Shown: positions 17,875-25,561 of the stretch, one piece after another
Numbering within the stretch: the stretch's first letter is position 1
Layout: each line of letters opens with the position of its first letter
Source of the DNA: Paenibacillus rigui
Lineage (GTDB): Bacteria; Bacillota; Bacilli; Paenibacillales; NBRC-103111
Direction of reading: 5' to 3'
NCBI RefSeq assembly: GCF_002234615.1
Contig: NZ_NMQW01000002.1
Span: forward strand, 496,001-560,000
Length of the DNA: 64,000 nucleotides
The notes under the pieces: model-generated
What the model was told of the DNA's origin: nothing
Database searches by the model: none
The model's input: only the letters and a program-made list of their open reading frames with translations
Position numbers and translations under genes: made by a program

Positions 17875-18738
17875 TCATATTTCTTCCATCGCTTTAGGTG
17901 TCGAGAGGTAGCGCATAAACGGTTCTCCAATTTGCAGAAGCTCCTTGCCCAATTCCTTCGAATCCAGCGTCTGCAGCTTGTCCTGCAGCTGCTTCATACT
18001 TGCATTCAGCATCTGATAAAGCTGTGGTGTAATTTTGTATTTTAGCCAAATGGATCTTAGCTTGGACGGGTCTGTTTCCTCCGCCTGGAGATGCTTTTTC
18101 TCTTCCTTGGAGGCTTGCTGCATAATATGCCAGTACCCCCAGCCGTCTCTGTATTGCTGTGCCGTTTCACTTCTGTTAATTTCTTGCATCAGTACCTCGC
18201 ACTGTGTAAACAGCCGAAGTATCTCCGGCCATACGCCATGCACGGATTCCTCCATAAACCCGGCGAAAGCCATAAAAAGCTGCGTTTTGACTTCTACCGT
18301 TTGCTTTATGTAGTCGTCCGCCGACATCTTCAGCTGCTTCATCAGCTGGTACAGGTTCATCTTCAACCGGTTGGCTTCACAAATTGCATTTGAAATAATC
18401 CCGATCAATTGTATATGCCCTGCATGTGAGAGTAAATAGTAAAATCTGCCGCTGAAATAATCCCCTGCCAACACTTTGAGCTGTCTTGAACGAGAGGCCC
18501 TCATCTCTTTGACATTATTGTTAATGCTGACCATATCATGGGTGTCGAGTCCCATTTGAACGAGTGTGGTCACAAGGGTAAACAGCTCGCTGTAATTAGA
18601 AAACGTACTGTGCTTGCTTAGAAAGGCATATAACAGCCGCGCTCTGTAATCTGGAAAATGGGGCAGATCCGTATGCTTGGTAATCATGTCATATTCCATA
18701 TATTTTTGAGCCATTTCCGGTATCCGATAAGAATTCAT
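17875..18738 (-). CDS. hepS: Heptaprenyl diphosphate synthase component I
   Basis: This non-catalytic partner of HepT is needed for C35 product formation. The 287-residue, largely helical protein has the family features HTDLPHFPDYRARLLYAFL, VTTLVQMGLDTHDMVS and VLAGDYFSGRFYYLLSHAG, the last resembling a degenerate prenyl synthase helix without the DDxxD motif. Good ribosome site CGGAGG. It is the first gene of the operon that continues through menG, mqnP, ubiX, mqnA, hepT, ndk and cheR. An extended -10 promoter lies at 18788-18796. Confidence 0.9.
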   Translation of the reverse strand: MNSYRIPEMAQKYMEYDMITKHTDLPHFPDYRARLLYAFLSKHSTFSNYSELFTLVTTLVQMGLDTHDMVSINNNVKEMRASRSRQLKVLAGDYFSGRFYYLLSHAGHIQLIGIISNAICEANRLKMNLYQLMKQLKMSADDYIKQTVEVKTQLFMAFAGFMEESVHGVWPEILRLFTQCEVLMQEINRSETAQQYRDGWGYWHIMQQASKEEKKHLQAEETDPSKLRSIWLKYKITPQLYQMLNASMKQLQDKLQTLDSKELGKELLQIGEPFMRYLSTPKAMEEI

Positions 18739-18787
18739 AGTTAGCCTCCGAACCCATACAAAGAATCACGATATCTCCATCCAAATT

Positions 18788-18796
18788 ATTATAGCA
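18788..18796 (-). promoter_or_regulatory. Extended -10 promoter for hepS
   Basis: TGCTATAAT on the minus strand (TATAAT at 18788-18793), 50 bases upstream of the hepS start. There is no clear -35 at 17 bases. The same TGCTATAAT occurs upstream of yphE at 25812-25820. Confidence 0.5.
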
Positions 18797-18826
18797 CAAT
18801 CGGACGAATGAAGCATAATAGATGTT

Positions 18827-19354
18827 TCAACTTTTTATCTCATAACGTTCCTGCCATTTAGAGGTGTAGGTCATCCGAAAGTGTGACTGAAGATAGGCCT
18901 CCATTTCGTCCTCACTCTGCGTGGAAGGCTGGTTGTCACTGGGCAGCCACTTCTCTCTTCTTGCATCCGTTGCGATCAGCAGCGAAGCGGCCCTTCCGCT
19001 GTCCTTGGAGCTATCCATCACCCTCACAAGCACTTGATTGACATTGGTTGAACGTTGAAACAAGCTGCGCGGCAGCTCATACAAATCCTGTACAATTTCC
19101 TTCTTGCCGCTGGAAGGCGAGGCAAGCAAATCAACGGAAATGATCGCATGACTGACCTCGACTTTACGGATTCGAAGGTGCAGCTGCGTTTTGCTCATCA
19201 CATCGACAATATTGGTTTCCGTGACCGGTTGTGCTTGAACAGCACGAAATACCGATGAGCTTCCCATACGCTCCAGCTGCGGCAGCAAGGAAAGCGCAAC
19301 GATGAGCACAACCGACAGCAAAGTGGTTAACAGAAGACGGGCAACCCATTTCAT
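18827..19354 (-). CDS. Hypothetical membrane-anchored protein
   Basis: I do not recognise this family. The 175 residues start with a short basic end and a hydrophobic segment (residues about 5-26, LLLTTLLSVVLIVALSLL), so it is a signal-anchored extracytoplasmic protein, with no lipobox cysteine. The soluble part includes LHLRIRKVEVSHAIISVDLL, suggesting a beta-rich domain, and an acidic C-terminal region (TQSEDEMEAYLQSHF). It stands between mtrB and hepS; in B. subtilis nothing equivalent lies there. It is complete, with an in-frame ATG at 19354 preceded by GGAGGAAG. Confidence 0.75.
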   Translation of the reverse strand: MKWVARLLLTTLLSVVLIVALSLLPQLERMGSSSVFRAVQAQPVTETNIVDVMSKTQLHLRIRKVEVSHAIISVDLLASPSSGKKEIVQDLYELPRSLFQRSTNVNQVLVRVMDSSKDSGRAASLLIATDARREKWLPSDNQPSTQSEDEMEAYLQSHFRMTYTSKWQERYEIKS

Positions 19355-19420
19355 CGGACAACTTCCTCCTTCACGAGGGTGAATGCTTGACCGAAAATCC
19401 CTCTTCTATCATTGTACAAC

Positions 19421-19444
19421 GAAAAAAAGCAGGCTATGCCTGCT
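19421..19444 (-). terminator. mtrB terminator
   Basis: AGCAGGC/GCCTGCT with a 3-base loop (19428-19444), followed on the minus strand by TTTTTTTCG. It isolates mtrB from the anchored protein gene. Confidence 0.9.
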
Positions 19445-19456
19445 CGGATTGAGAAA

Positions 19457-19723
19457 TTATTCCTCTGTATTGATCACGCCGTATTTCGTCATGACTACAG
19501 CCTTGCCACGAATTTTAACGGCTGATGTATGCGCTGTGAACTGGGCGATCATCACTTCGTTCTTGTCCAGCTTTTCCGTATGATGAAACCGGGTATCCTG
19601 CCCGCGTGTCATGCCGATAACATGAACCCCGTTTTCCTTGGCTTTAATAACAAAATAGTCGCCTTGATTCTGGTTTTGTCCCTGGTTTGCGTTCTGGCCC
19701 TGATTTTGCTTGTTAGCATCCAT
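19457..19723 (-). CDS. mtrB: TRAP, trp RNA-binding attenuation protein
   Basis: The 88-residue subunit forms an 11-mer ring that, with tryptophan bound, wraps GAG/UAG-repeat RNA and turns on the trp attenuator. The core matches B. subtilis TRAP closely: [28 protein letters not shown] and [11 protein letters not shown], keeping the three RNA-contact residues (Lys in TEKL, Lys and Arg in AVKIRG). Unusually, a Gln/Asn-rich tail of about 20 residues precedes the core ([15 protein letters not shown]). The ATG at 19723 has GGAAG 8 bases before it. folE (mtrA), its B. subtilis operon mate, is absent, and the gene is monocistronic. Confidence 0.97.
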   Translation of the reverse strand: MDANKQNQGQNANQGQNQNQGDYFVIKAKENGVHVIGMTRGQDTRFHHTEKLDKNEVMIAQFTAHTSAVKIRGKAVVMTKYGVINTEE

Positions 19724-19762
19724 AGTGTCTCTTCCTTCCTGTCCCAATGTCACTTATTAGTT

Positions 19763-19791
19763 ATGATGCAAAAAAACAAAAGGAATGTCAA
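19763..19791 (-). promoter_or_regulatory. Promoter of mtrB
   Basis: TTGACA (19786-19791), a 17-base T-rich spacer and CATCAT (19763-19768) on the minus strand lie 40 bases before the mtrB ATG. Confidence 0.6.
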
Positions 19792-19837
19792 CAGGCCAGC
19801 CTCTCGGCACTGCACTTTACCTGACCGATTTACCAAG

Positions 19838-19866
19838 AAAAATGGCCGCCTTCTTAGGCAGCCATT
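19838..19866 (-). terminator. Terminator of the PAP2 gene, containing its stop codon
   Basis: AATGGCTGCC/GGCGGCCATT with loop TAAGAA, then TTTTTC on the minus strand. The TAA stop is in the loop. Confidence 0.8.
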
Positions 19867-20780
19867 GTATCCGTAGCATATTTAGTATCTTTTTTGCCCT
19901 CATAAAAAGATTTGAACCAGCTTGGCAGCAGCCTGGAGCCGTAGTTGATAACCAGATCAGCCAGCTTCACTGTACCATAGGCAAACGCCATACCGGCAAA
20001 CACATCGAGCACCCAGTGGATTTGCAAATACATGGTGGAGAAAATAATGGATGCGCAATAAGTAACCATCATGTATTTGAAAATGCGGTCCTTTTCACGC
20101 AAGGCCAGCAGCAGCATCGCAAACGAGATCGAAGTGTGCATGCTTGGGAAGCAGTTCATCACGTTGACAAGCATTTCATTCTCCGTAGCGAAATTACGCC
20201 CCAGCAGGTCCGGCTGGCCTTTCACCCACCATACCTCACGAAGCAAAATCAAATTATAAAACGGCAAAATCAAAGGAAATTGCATCAAATGGCCGGAAAG
20301 AGCGTAAGATAGCATTTTCTTCATGCTTTTTGTCCAGAAGCTGCGAACGATGCAAATCCATAGTGACAATACGAACCCGTAATTGTAGATCCACACGAAT
20401 GCTTTATCAAGAGCAGGCGTATTAAAAGCTCTCGCCCAGGCTGCGTTATTGAGCGGAATGCTATTCATTGCGTTATCCCAGGTCCACGGATGACGGTTAT
20501 TTTCAAACATCCAGTTCGCAATTTTCCACCAAAAACCGTTCCCTGTACCGTAGAAATAATAAAATACCCCAAGCATAGGAATACCAAATACAAAAAAACG
20601 TTTCCAATCCACATCTATTTGATCTTTACGGACACCTAACAAACAGACCAATAATAATACCCAGCACGCGGAACTCCAGCCTCCGGCAACACCGATGCGC
20701 CAAATTAAAAAGATCGAAACGATTATTCCATACATCGTCCAATCGTTAGACTGCAGCCATAATTTTGTTTTCTCTCTCAC
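19854..20780 (-). CDS. PAP2-family membrane phosphatase / inositolphosphotransferase-like protein
   Basis: A 308-residue protein with six or more hydrophobic segments and a PAP2 active site. The conserved histidines are in CFPSMHTSISFAM and in the later LQIHWVLDVFAGMAFAYG, whose H..D is the catalytic His motif. The arrangement resembles the Aur1/Ipt1-like PAP2 branch, which acts on lipid-linked phosphates at the membrane. The substrate cannot be told; undecaprenyl diphosphate or phosphatidate are possibilities. GTG start at 20780, with GAGGGGG 10 bases before. It is a single-gene unit ending in a terminator that contains the stop codon. Confidence 0.85.
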   Translation of the reverse strand: MREKTKLWLQSNDWTMYGIIVSIFLIWRIGVAGGWSSACWVLLLVCLLGVRKDQIDVDWKRFFVFGIPMLGVFYYFYGTGNGFWWKIANWMFENNRHPWTWDNAMNSIPLNNAAWARAFNTPALDKAFVWIYNYGFVLSLWICIVRSFWTKSMKKMLSYALSGHLMQFPLILPFYNLILLREVWWVKGQPDLLGRNFATENEMLVNVMNCFPSMHTSISFAMLLLALREKDRIFKYMMVTYCASIIFSTMYLQIHWVLDVFAGMAFAYGTVKLADLVINYGSRLLPSWFKSFYEGKKDTKYATDTMAA

Positions 20781-20937
20781 TCTAGTTAATCCCCCTCATA
20801 AGGTGTCAAACCGTTTAAATCATCGTCAACTCAGTATAACAAAAAAAAAGGCGTATGGCTTCATAAAATTTTAACATTTGTGTGCATGGAATGCCACTGC
20901 AAAATCATGAATTGACCTTTGGTAAGCAGAGGATACA

Positions 20938-20967
20938 AAAGAAAAAGACACCGCTTGAACGATGTCT
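20938..20967 (-). terminator. tRNA-Pro terminator
   Basis: AGACATCG/CGGTGTCT stem (20946-20967), then TTTTTCTTTT on the minus strand, immediately after the tRNA 3' end. Confidence 0.8.
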
Positions 20968-20973
20968 CTTCCA

Positions 20974-21050
20974 TGGTCGGAGTAACACGATTCGAACGTG
21001 CGACCTCACCCACCCCAAGGGTGCGCGCTACCGGGCTGCGCCATACCCCG
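20974..21050 (-). tRNA. tRNA-Pro (anticodon GGG)
   Basis: The 77-base cloverleaf begins CGGGGTATGGCGC on the minus strand and ends with encoded ACCA. The acceptor arms CGGGGTA/TACTCCG pair with one G-U, the anticodon stem CACCC/GGGTG closes the loop TTGGGGT, and the T arm carries TTCGAAT. The anticodon GGG reads CCC and CCU proline codons. It has its own promoter (21074-21102) and terminator. Confidence 0.97.
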
Positions 21051-21073
21051 ATTCGTATTTACGAACAATTCAT

Positions 21074-21102
21074 ATTATAAATTGGAAGCCGTTTCTTGTA
21101 AA
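21074..21102 (-). promoter_or_regulatory. Promoter of tRNA-Pro
   Basis: TTTACA (21097-21102), a 17-base spacer and TATAAT (21074-21079) on the minus strand, 23 bases before the tRNA 5' end. Confidence 0.8.
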
Positions 21103-21116
21103 GAGTCTATGCTCAT

Positions 21117-21150
21117 AAAAAACACCCGGAACCTCAGGAGGCTCGGGTGT
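21117..21150 (-). terminator. hbs terminator
   Basis: ACACCCG/CGGGTGT outer stem, with an inner CCTCCTGAGG palindrome, then TTTTTTAT on the minus strand, 47 bases after the hbs stop. Confidence 0.85.
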
Positions 21151-21196
21151 AGTTCGACTCAAGTATAACAGTTCATGTTATGTAGAAAAGCTGCTA

Positions 21197-21469
21197 TTAT
21201 TGAATTCCGTCTCTCAATGCTTTCCCTGGTTTGAAAGCAGGGATTTTGCTGGAAGGGATTTCGATTTCTTCGCCAGTTTGCGGGTTACGTCCTTTACGAG
21301 CGGAACGTTCACGAACTTCAAAGTTTCCGAATCCAACCAGTTGTACTTTATCTCCACCTTGCAAAGCTTCAGAGATCGCTTCGAAAACAGCTTCAACCGC
21401 TTTCGTTGCGTCCTTCTTGGAAAGCTCGCTTGTTTCTGCCACTTTGTTAATCAATTCAGATTTATTCAT
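21197..21469 (-). CDS. hbs: DNA-binding protein HU
   Basis: The 90-residue histone-like protein bends and compacts DNA as a dimer. It starts [12 protein letters not shown] and has the DNA-binding arm sequence [22 protein letters not shown] and the C-terminal FKPGKALRD. The ATG at 21469 has GGAGG 8 bases upstream and gives the standard 90 residues; the GTG at 21478 is too close to the ribosome site. A TATAAT at 21535-21540 is a plausible -10. The position next to spoIVA is as in B. subtilis. Confidence 0.97.
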   Translation of the reverse strand: MNKSELINKVAETSELSKKDATKAVEAVFEAISEALQGGDKVQLVGFGNFEVRERSARKGRNPQTGEEIEIPSSKIPAFKPGKALRDGIQ

Positions 21470-21610
21470 GCCATTCACCTCCCCCCAAAGAAATTGCTAT
21501 CTCGTTACTCTCTTTGTTAACGGAAATGTTCTAAATTATACATAAGCCTAGTGCAAAACCGAACAAATCAAGTTTATAGTAATACACCAGTGCCACTTTT
21601 TCAAGTAAAA

Positions 21611-21640
21611 ACAAAAAAATGCACCCGATGGAGTGCATTT
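21611..21640 (-). terminator. spoIVA terminator
   Basis: AATGCAC/GTGCATT stem with a short loop, followed on the minus strand by TTTTTTTGTTTTT, 23 bases after the spoIVA stop. Confidence 0.85.
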
Positions 21641-21662
21641 TAAGGGGTTATTGTGACGTGTA

Positions 21663-23141
21663 TTACAGAATAATAGCAATGAGACCGCCGGAGCCTTCAT
21701 TGATAATCCGGCCGAGCGTTTCCTGCAGCTTGTATCTTGCATTGTCCGGCATCATGGCAAGCTTGCCCTGAATGCCTTCGCGAACGATGGAATGTAAGGA
21801 TCTTCCGAATATATCCGACTCCCACATTTTGAGCGGGTTGTCCTCGAAATCCTGCATCAAGTAGCGGACAAGCTCCTCGCTCTGCTTCTCCGTACCGATG
21901 ATCGGCGAAAACTCCGATTCCACATCGACACGTATCATGTGTATGGACGGTGCTGTGGCCTTCAATCTCACGCCAAAGCGGGAGCCTTGACGGATAAGCT
22001 CCGGCTCCTCCAGAGCCATATCCGCAAGCGTAGGAGGTGCGATTCCATAGCCCGTCGTCTTCACCATCTCCAGCGCTTCGGCAAAATGGTCATATTCGCG
22101 TTTGGCATGGCTGAAGTCCTGCATCAGCTGGAGCAAGTGATCCTTGCCGCGAATCTCCACGCCAACGACTTCCATCAAAATCCGGTCATACAACTCATCT
22201 GGAGCATACAAATCGATTTCTGCAACGCCCTGCCCCATGTTCATACCCGCTAAGGCTGCTTTATCAATAAAGTCATATTCCTCGAATTGAGCCACGACAC
22301 GGTCCACATCCCGAAGTCTGCGAATGTCCTGAACCGTTTCGCGTACGGAATTTTCGAAGTGGGAGCGAAGCCAGTGATTTTCCTCAAGCACCATCACCCA
22401 GCTTGGCAAGTTCACGTTCACTTCATGGACAGGGAATTCATACAATACCTCACGAAGCACGGAAGTCATATCATCTTCATTCATATTGGCCACGCTCATA
22501 GCTACAACAGGAATATCATGCTGTGCCTGCAGCTGACTGCGAAGCTCCTGGGCGATTTCCCCATTCGGCTTGGTAGAGTTAACGATGACGATAAACGGCT
22601 TGCCGACCTCTTTGAGCTCGTTAATGATTCTTGCCTCTGCATCAACATAGGATGAACGCGGAATTTCAGCGATCGAACCGTCCGTTGTAATTACGACACC
22701 GAGCGTGGCGTGCTCTTGAATCACTTTGCGAGTACCAATCTCGGCCGCTTCCTGGAACGGAATGGCTTCATCAAACCAAGGGGTGTTAATCATGCGCGGG
22801 CCGTTCTCATCCTCATAGCCCTTCGCGCCTTCCACCACGTAGCCTACACAATCCACCAGACGTACATTGACATTCAGTCCTTCAGCCACATGCAGCTGCA
22901 CTGCATTGTTCGGTACGAATTTCGGCTCTGTCGTCATAATGGTGCGGCCCGCAGCGCTTTGCGGCAGTTCATCCGTCGCCCGGATTCGATCTGATTCGTT
23001 CTGAATGTTAGGCAACACGATAGACTCCATAAAGCGCTTGATGAACGTTGATTTCCCAGTACGGACCGCTCCAACGACCCCCAGGTAAATATCCCCGCCA
23101 GTACGCTCTGCAATGTCCTTAAAGATATCCACTTTTTCCAA
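21663..23141 (-). CDS. spoIVA: Stage IV sporulation protein A, coat-basement ATPase
   Basis: SpoIVA polymerises on the forespore outer membrane using ATP and anchors the spore coat. The 492 residues have the Walker A motif GVVGAVRTGKSTFIKRF, followed by AGRTIMTTEPKFVP and the switch-like VDCVGY. The strongly conserved C-terminus ends GLIAIIL, needed for membrane localisation through SpoVM. TTG start at 23141 with GTAGGAGGG upstream; MEKVDIFKDIAERTGG is the conserved beginning. A sigma-E-like promoter lies at 23205-23231. Confidence 0.98.
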   Translation of the reverse strand: MEKVDIFKDIAERTGGDIYLGVVGAVRTGKSTFIKRFMESIVLPNIQNESDRIRATDELPQSAAGRTIMTTEPKFVPNNAVQLHVAEGLNVNVRLVDCVGYVVEGAKGYEDENGPRMINTPWFDEAIPFQEAAEIGTRKVIQEHATLGVVITTDGSIAEIPRSSYVDAEARIINELKEVGKPFIVIVNSTKPNGEIAQELRSQLQAQHDIPVVAMSVANMNEDDMTSVLREVLYEFPVHEVNVNLPSWVMVLEENHWLRSHFENSVRETVQDIRRLRDVDRVVAQFEEYDFIDKAALAGMNMGQGVAEIDLYAPDELYDRILMEVVGVEIRGKDHLLQLMQDFSHAKREYDHFAEALEMVKTTGYGIAPPTLADMALEEPELIRQGSRFGVRLKATAPSIHMIRVDVESEFSPIIGTEKQSEELVRYLMQDFEDNPLKMWESDIFGRSLHSIVREGIQGKLAMMPDNARYKLQETLGRIINEGSGGLIAIIL

Positions 23142-23204
23142 TGAGAATCCCTCCTACAGGTTGTTTAAGACGAAACTCGTACCCATGCTTTCTGGACTAG
23201 TAAA

Positions 23205-23231
23205 AATATATGTACTAGCAGACGAATTATG
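23205..23231 (-). promoter_or_regulatory. Sigma-E-like promoter of spoIVA
   Basis: CATAATT (23225-23231), a 12-base spacer and CATATATT (23205-23212) on the minus strand resemble the mother-cell sigma-E elements, about 65 bases before spoIVA, which is sigma-E-dependent in B. subtilis. Confidence 0.5.
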
Positions 23232-23347
23232 ATGAAATATTGTCTTTTATTTATGAATCACTCCTTAGCTTATCGCGGCATCTCGCGCCACAGGTTCATC
23301 TCTATGAGAATATATGAACCAAGAGGAGGGGTTATTCTTTGCAAAAT

Positions 23348-23390
23348 AAAAAAACCTCTATCTCCCTTTTATTTCAGGTTGATAGAGGTT
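23348..23390 (-). terminator. Terminator after yphF
   Basis: AACCTCTATC/GATAGAGGTT, a perfect 10-bp stem around an 18-base loop, followed by TTTTTTTATTTT on the minus strand. Confidence 0.85.
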
Positions 23391-23396
23391 CCATTC

Positions 23397-24131
23397 TCAC
23401 TTCAGCGAAGGTGTAGGCTGTCCGTTAATCCAGTGATAGGCCACCGTCCGGGCCGGAACGAAAAACGATTCCTTTACTAACAGCTCTCTTAGATCCTGCG
23501 TGGCGTTGAGCCCGCTTTGAAGCGATTTTTTATCAATTAGTCGCATGAGCTCTTCCGTGTAATCTATCGATACTTGTCCATTCTCGTCCATGAAGAAAGG
23601 AAGCATCACATTCCTTGTATACATACTTTGCGCCTGCACAGCCTTTTTGTTCATTTTGGCAAAATCGACCCGATAATAAGAAGGCGCGATTTGCTCTCCT
23701 AACGGAAGTTTTCCGAAATTTTTGGAACGAAACTCGTCGACCAGCTTTTGCACTTCTACTGTAAGCTGAAAAGAGGCCAGATCCATCATTTTTACAGTCG
23801 GCTTCGTTTCAGCATCCACAAGCACGTACATGGCGCTGCCGCCGTTTTCAAACGCATTGGCCGGCACATTGCTCAGTACGCCGCGCTCCTTCATCTTTTT
23901 GAAGTCAATGGGGTATTTCTCATAAAGAGGAGTTGTTTCCTCACTGTTTTTGATGGGGAGCACACCGGTTTTGGCATGGTACTGATCCACTGCGTTTTGA
24001 ACGACGACAACATATTCACCTGTAGCGACCTGATTTTCTTTTCGCATTTCATTCGGATACATGCAGCCTGCACTTAGGACACACAACAATAGAAGCATCC
24101 AGGCTGCACTTGCTTTTTTCCATCCCTTCAA
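23397..24131 (-). CDS. yphF: YphF-like lipoprotein
   Basis: This 244-residue lipoprotein has a signal sequence ending LLCVLSAGC, with the lipobox cysteine at about residue 23, so it is anchored outside the cytoplasmic membrane. The mature part begins MYPNEMRKENQVATGEYVVV and holds DFKKMKERGVLSNVPANAF and DFAKMNKKAVQAQSM, two similar segments that suggest a duplicated domain. B. subtilis yphF is also a lipoprotein gene next to spoIVA; function unknown. TTG start at 24131 with AGGAGG 7-8 bases upstream, overlapping the ferredoxin stop (TTGA). The frame extends to 24236 through an Arg/Gly-rich non-signal stretch, which I reject. Confidence 0.8.
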   Translation of the reverse strand: MKGWKKASAAWMLLLLCVLSAGCMYPNEMRKENQVATGEYVVVVQNAVDQYHAKTGVLPIKNSEETTPLYEKYPIDFKKMKERGVLSNVPANAFENGGSAMYVLVDAETKPTVKMMDLASFQLTVEVQKLVDEFRSKNFGKLPLGEQIAPSYYRVDFAKMNKKAVQAQSMYTRNVMLPFFMDENGQVSIDYTEELMRLIDKKSLQSGLNATQDLRELLVKESFFVPARTVAYHWINGQPTPSLK

Positions 24132-24472
24132 ATCCCTTCCTCCTCCTGCTGTCTTTCCAGCTGCTTTCTTACCGCCGCCTTCAGCGGGTCTTCGGGCAGC
24201 TCCGCAATAACATGACCGACAACCTTGGCTTGGCAAGCAAGCCGGTATCCTTGTTCCTCCAGCCCGCCAAGCTTTAGCCGTTCATTCTGGTTCATCGGTG
24301 CAAGCCCGGCTGGATCCGCCACACGCACTTTGCACATTAAACATGCGGCTTTGCCTCCGCATCTCGTACGAATTTGAACCCGCACCTTGCGGGATGCATC
24401 CAGGATGGTTGTTCCCGGTCTCACTTCAATCGATTTGCCGTCAGGCACGAAGGTCACTCTTGCCCCCATCAT
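24128..24472 (-). CDS. 2Fe-2S ferredoxin (first of two)
   Basis: The 114-residue [2Fe-2S] ferredoxin fold has cluster ligands in RTRCGGKAACLMCKV (C-x5-C-x2-C) and YRLACQAKV. It begins MMGARVTFVPDGKSIEVRPG, typical of adrenodoxin/plant-type electron carriers, and ends in a charged helix (RKQLERQQEEEG). ATG overlaps the nucleotidyltransferase stop (ATGA), and the yphF start overlaps its own stop. The redox partner is unknown. A second ferredoxin lies two genes upstream. Confidence 0.88.
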   Translation of the reverse strand: MMGARVTFVPDGKSIEVRPGTTILDASRKVRVQIRTRCGGKAACLMCKVRVADPAGLAPMNQNERLKLGGLEEQGYRLACQAKVVGHVIAELPEDPLKAAVRKQLERQQEEEGI

Positions 24473-25095
24473 TCGGCGACTCCTTTCCTGCCGACCGGCC
24501 CATTCCCCGCAACAAGTTCTCTTAGCCTGGCATCCATTTCCTCAGTCCAGCAATGACGAATCAACAGTTCTTCCAAGACTCCGGTCAGGCCCGGCTCCTG
24601 ATTTCGCGCTTGGATCACCTGTGCAATACTCTCATAACGGTCAGGCCTATTTCTTAATACGTTAAATACAAGCTCATGCTCCAGAGGCATCAGCCTTACT
24701 GTGTCTAATGAATAATCGGTGCCATGAGGTAAACCTGCGTAATGATGAAACAAATAAGCCGCCTCCACCTTGTAGAAGCAGCCGTAAGCCTTCACCTCGA
24801 AACCGCCCACAAGCTCTACTTTCACATCATGAATTACATAATGGCTTAAGACAGAACGATACAAGCCGGAGCGATCCTCTGTCTGCTCATCTATCGAATA
24901 AGCGGCTAGAGCGGCATGAATCACCTTTGCCCCTTCATCATCAGCGTAAATATCCAAATCTCTGGGCGCTGCATCAAGCGGTACTCCCTGCAGAAGCAGG
25001 CCCGTGCTGCCACCAACCAACCAGGGGACACCAAGCGGTTCAAGCCGCCGCCGGATCGTCGCCAGCGCTTCTATAAGCTTGTCCATCATCTCCAT
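24469..25095 (-). CDS. Nucleotidyltransferase-fold protein
   Basis: The 208 residues show an NTase core: WLVGGSTGLLLQG (the GGS motif, residues about 24-36), then RDLDIYADD with the metal-binding DxD, and a third carboxylate probably in VKVELVGGFEV. This is the pattern of DUF-type and MNT/AbiEii-like minimal nucleotidyltransferases. No toxin-antitoxin partner is adjacent. It is translationally coupled to the ferredoxin that follows. The start is the ATG at 25095, with AAGGGG 8 bases before. Substrate unknown; it could modify a protein or RNA, or be catalytically silent. Confidence 0.75.
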   Translation of the reverse strand: MEMMDKLIEALATIRRRLEPLGVPWLVGGSTGLLLQGVPLDAAPRDLDIYADDEGAKVIHAALAAYSIDEQTEDRSGLYRSVLSHYVIHDVKVELVGGFEVKAYGCFYKVEAAYLFHHYAGLPHGTDYSLDTVRLMPLEHELVFNVLRNRPDRYESIAQVIQARNQEPGLTGVLEELLIRHCWTEEMDARLRELVAGNGPVGRKGVAE

Positions 25096-25211
25096 ACCAG
25101 AAACCCCTTTTCCAGGCAAAGCATACCCTTAATGAGAAAACCTTTATCAAGGCCTCTCGAGGTGAGCGACCGCGTTAAGCGGTAGGTTTTATCGCCAAAT
25201 ATAATTTCCAC
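25086..25211 (-). CDS. Small basic ORF, 41 residues
   Basis: A GTG at 25211 with GAGG 9 bases upstream opens a 41-residue frame (start VEIIFGDKTYRLTRSLTS, end KGFLVWR) that overlaps the nucleotidyltransferase start and stops at 25086. It fills the gap between the second ferredoxin and the nucleotidyltransferase, so translational coupling through an overlapping stop/start is possible. I recognise no family, and its basic composition could also come from chance. Confidence 0.4.
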   Translation of the reverse strand: MEIIFGDKTYRLTRSLTSRGLDKGFLIKGMLCLEKGFLVWR

Positions 25212-25248
25212 ATCCGATGACCTCGGAAGCTTTTAAATTCTATTGTGG

Positions 25249-25542
25249 TTAAAAATAAGGCTTATGCGTCACCGTTACCACTCCCAATTGTTTCACAGCT
25301 GCCTGACAGGCTAAACGAAAGCCTTGCTCGATCTCCTCCGGCTCCAGCCTGTCCAGCTCCGCGTCCGTAGGTTGATTGAGGAATTCCATACCCTCCGTGA
25401 CCAAGCAGCGGCAGCGGGCGCAGGTCCCTCTCGTACAGGAAAATGCCCAATCCACCTGATGCTTCATTGCCAAATCCAGCAGTGTCAGCCCTGTATCCGG
25501 CTCAACCTGCTTTTGATTTTTACGTCCTTTAATAGTAATCAC
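25249..25542 (-). CDS. 2Fe-2S ferredoxin (second of two)
   Basis: A [2Fe-2S] ferredoxin with ligands in FSCTRGTCARCRCLV (C-x5-C-x2-C) and FRLACQAAV. At 97 residues from the GTG at 25542 it begins VITIKGRKNQKQVEPDTG and ends GVVTVTHKPYF. An in-frame ATG at 25578 would overlap the end of the yphE-like gene and add 12 residues, so the start is uncertain. The protein is similar in design but not identical to the ferredoxin at 24128. They flank the nucleotidyltransferase-like gene. A cluster-handling or redox-regulatory role is plausible but unproven. Confidence 0.85.
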   Translation of the reverse strand: MITIKGRKNQKQVEPDTGLTLLDLAMKHQVDWAFSCTRGTCARCRCLVTEGMEFLNQPTDAELDRLEPEEIEQGFRLACQAAVKQLGVVTVTHKPYF

Positions 25543-25561
25543 GATGCCCTGCGCCCCCGGT

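Noticed and set aside
20882-21118. Plus-strand 78-codon frame
   Set aside because: Runs across tRNA-Pro, its terminator and its promoter on the other strand.
21535-21540. TATAAT as the hbs promoter
   Set aside because: Good -10 but no -35 at the right distance, so mentioned only with hbs and not listed separately.
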